Source: Gambelia wislizenii
Taxonomy: Eukaryota; Chordata; Lepidosauria; Squamata; Crotaphytidae
Length of the DNA: 64,000 bases
Direction of reading: 5' to 3'
Assembly (NCBI GenBank): GCA_030847615.1
Contig: JAUMIR010000003.1
Location: forward strand, 341,138,256 to 341,202,255
Below, piece by piece: positions 62,911-64,000 of the stretch; position 1 is the stretch's first letter, and each line of letters opens with the position of its first letter. The notes under the pieces are model-generated. The model ran no database searches. It worked only from the letters and a program-made list of their open reading frames with translations, and was not told the origin of the DNA. The translations under genes and the position numbers were made by a program.

Positions 62911-64000
62911 AAAGAGCTGTGTGATCAAGTGCAGTGTGCTGCACTTTCACACAAGAATCAGTACCATGTAGAGATTCTCTCTGGTTTCTCAGATAAAATC
63001 CACAGCAACATTTCAAGAAGAGAGGCAGTAGCCTTTGAGCACCACTGGCAGGAACTGCCCCGATAGGAGTAGAAGCAATACAAATTGGTTTTCCCAATAC
63101 TCTGTTTATGCAAGTGGTCCAGAAGGATACCATGATCAGTGACAGAAAAAGCAGCTAAAAGATCCAGGAACCGGACCAGCCCTGAGGCTGGGTAGACTCA
63201 GGCAGCTACCTCAGACAAAAAAAGTTTGGGTATCATGAAAAGGTAGCAAACAACATATTTAATTTCTTGCTATATATATTTTTAACTGCCAGAAATGGCA
63301 ACCAATGATTGTGGGATTTCCTGCCTCATGTGCCAAAAATATCTGATTGTGATTGGACAATGGAGGATGGGAAGGAAACATTTCCTGCATTACTCCAAGT
63401 GGCAAAATATCTTGGGTCTACCTGTCTAGCAGAATCCCCTTATTAACCAAAGCAAGACTATCAATCCAGAGCAACCAAAGAAACATCTTTCCTAAACCCA
63501 GCCAGGCGCCATGAACCCAGGCAGATAAACTGTTCCATTCAGGGGGGCTTAAAGATTATTATAAAGCTCACATTTTTTCCCTTTGAAACATCCTATACAT
63601 TCTTGTTGAAAGCAGGTAAATAAATTCATTCAATAAATAAAGTGCATAAGTTTAGCTTTCTCTTCAATGAACCCACCCCATACATTTGGGAATATATAAA
63701 TCATCTTTAACATACATGTCTAAGGAGTACAAAGGATCTTTTAATGCAAAAGATAAAATAGGTTTTAAATACTCACTAGAAATACAAGGCCTTTGTTGTA
63801 TGGGGAACGGAATTTGGCATTTGAAGTTATGGGTGACAACAGCTGAGATGAGTGCATGTAGATAAAATCTTCTGAGATGAGGAGTACTTCTCTTTCGCTA
63901 GGAGTAGGTTAAAAGAAAAAGAAGAAAAAAATAGCTGTGGAGGTCATTCAGCATTCAAAGTACAAAGTGGGAAACTTGTCTTCCGTAGGAGGAATGGGCC
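62911..64000. other. Mostly unassigned
   Basis: Bases 63105-63170 (AAGTGGTCCAGAAGGATACC, CAGCTAAAAGATCCAGGAAC) resemble a dispersed lizard retroelement fragment I cannot name. The rest up to the window edge shows nothing recognisable. Confidence 0.4.

Overview
This window is vertebrate nuclear DNA, most probably from a squamate reptile and plausibly a lizard. It carries CR1-type LINEs ending in the ATTCTATG tail, an RTE/BovB-like LINE, other non-LTR fragments with AAT/ATT tails, GIY-YIG Penelope-like elements, tRNA-derived CORE-type SINEs, 5S-rRNA-derived SINEs and very many short non-autonomous DNA transposons. I found no host protein-coding exon, functional tRNA gene or rRNA gene that I can defend. 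Every reading frame with recognisable similarity belongs to a retroelement and is truncated. The species is inferred from repeat content only.

Layout. 1-8.4 kb: LINE and SINE remnants, a Penelope-like fragment inside a SINE, and a cluster of inverted-repeat transposons (6495-7134, 7144-7394, 7860-8417). 8.8-16.8 kb: one 610-bp MITE, nested LINE, SINE and Tigger-like elements, a 1.06-kb GGTGCC-ended transposon and a second Penelope-like fragment. 17.6-19.4 kb: a near-perfect 331-bp palindrome, then a LINE reverse-transcriptase fragment broken by a MITE. 21-33 kb: five related MITE copies (one collapsed), two more foldback elements and a 5S-derived SINE. 33-38 kb: mostly unassigned sequence with a LINE/SINE/MITE patch. 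38-48.9 kb: more MITE copies, a CR1 containing a 428-bp solo LTR with GTCAC duplications, an AT-rich inverted-repeat element with 14-bp flanking duplications inside another transposon, the second 331-bp palindrome, and a MITE split by a Tigger-like element. 49-64 kb: CR1, four more MITE copies, a second GGTGCC element, an RTE-like LINE with two nested insertions, and unassigned sequence.

The dominant theme is one group of non-autonomous transposons whose ends read GGAGATTATCAGA, GGAGATTTTCAGA or GGACTTTATCAGA. Several copies have clean 3-bp target duplications (ATA, AGA, TTT, TTA, TAA). At least fourteen copies of about 560-620 bp are present, plus two 331-bp palindromes and an older palindromic relative. 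Two signals stand out. First, the two 331-bp palindromes differ from each other at four positions per arm, and each difference is mirrored in the other arm, so the arms are homogenised within each element. Second, a short internal hairpin in the 600-bp elements keeps its pairing through compensating changes between copies. The transposase source is not in this window; a PIF/Harbinger-like enzyme is my leading guess from the 3-bp duplications, but it is unproven.
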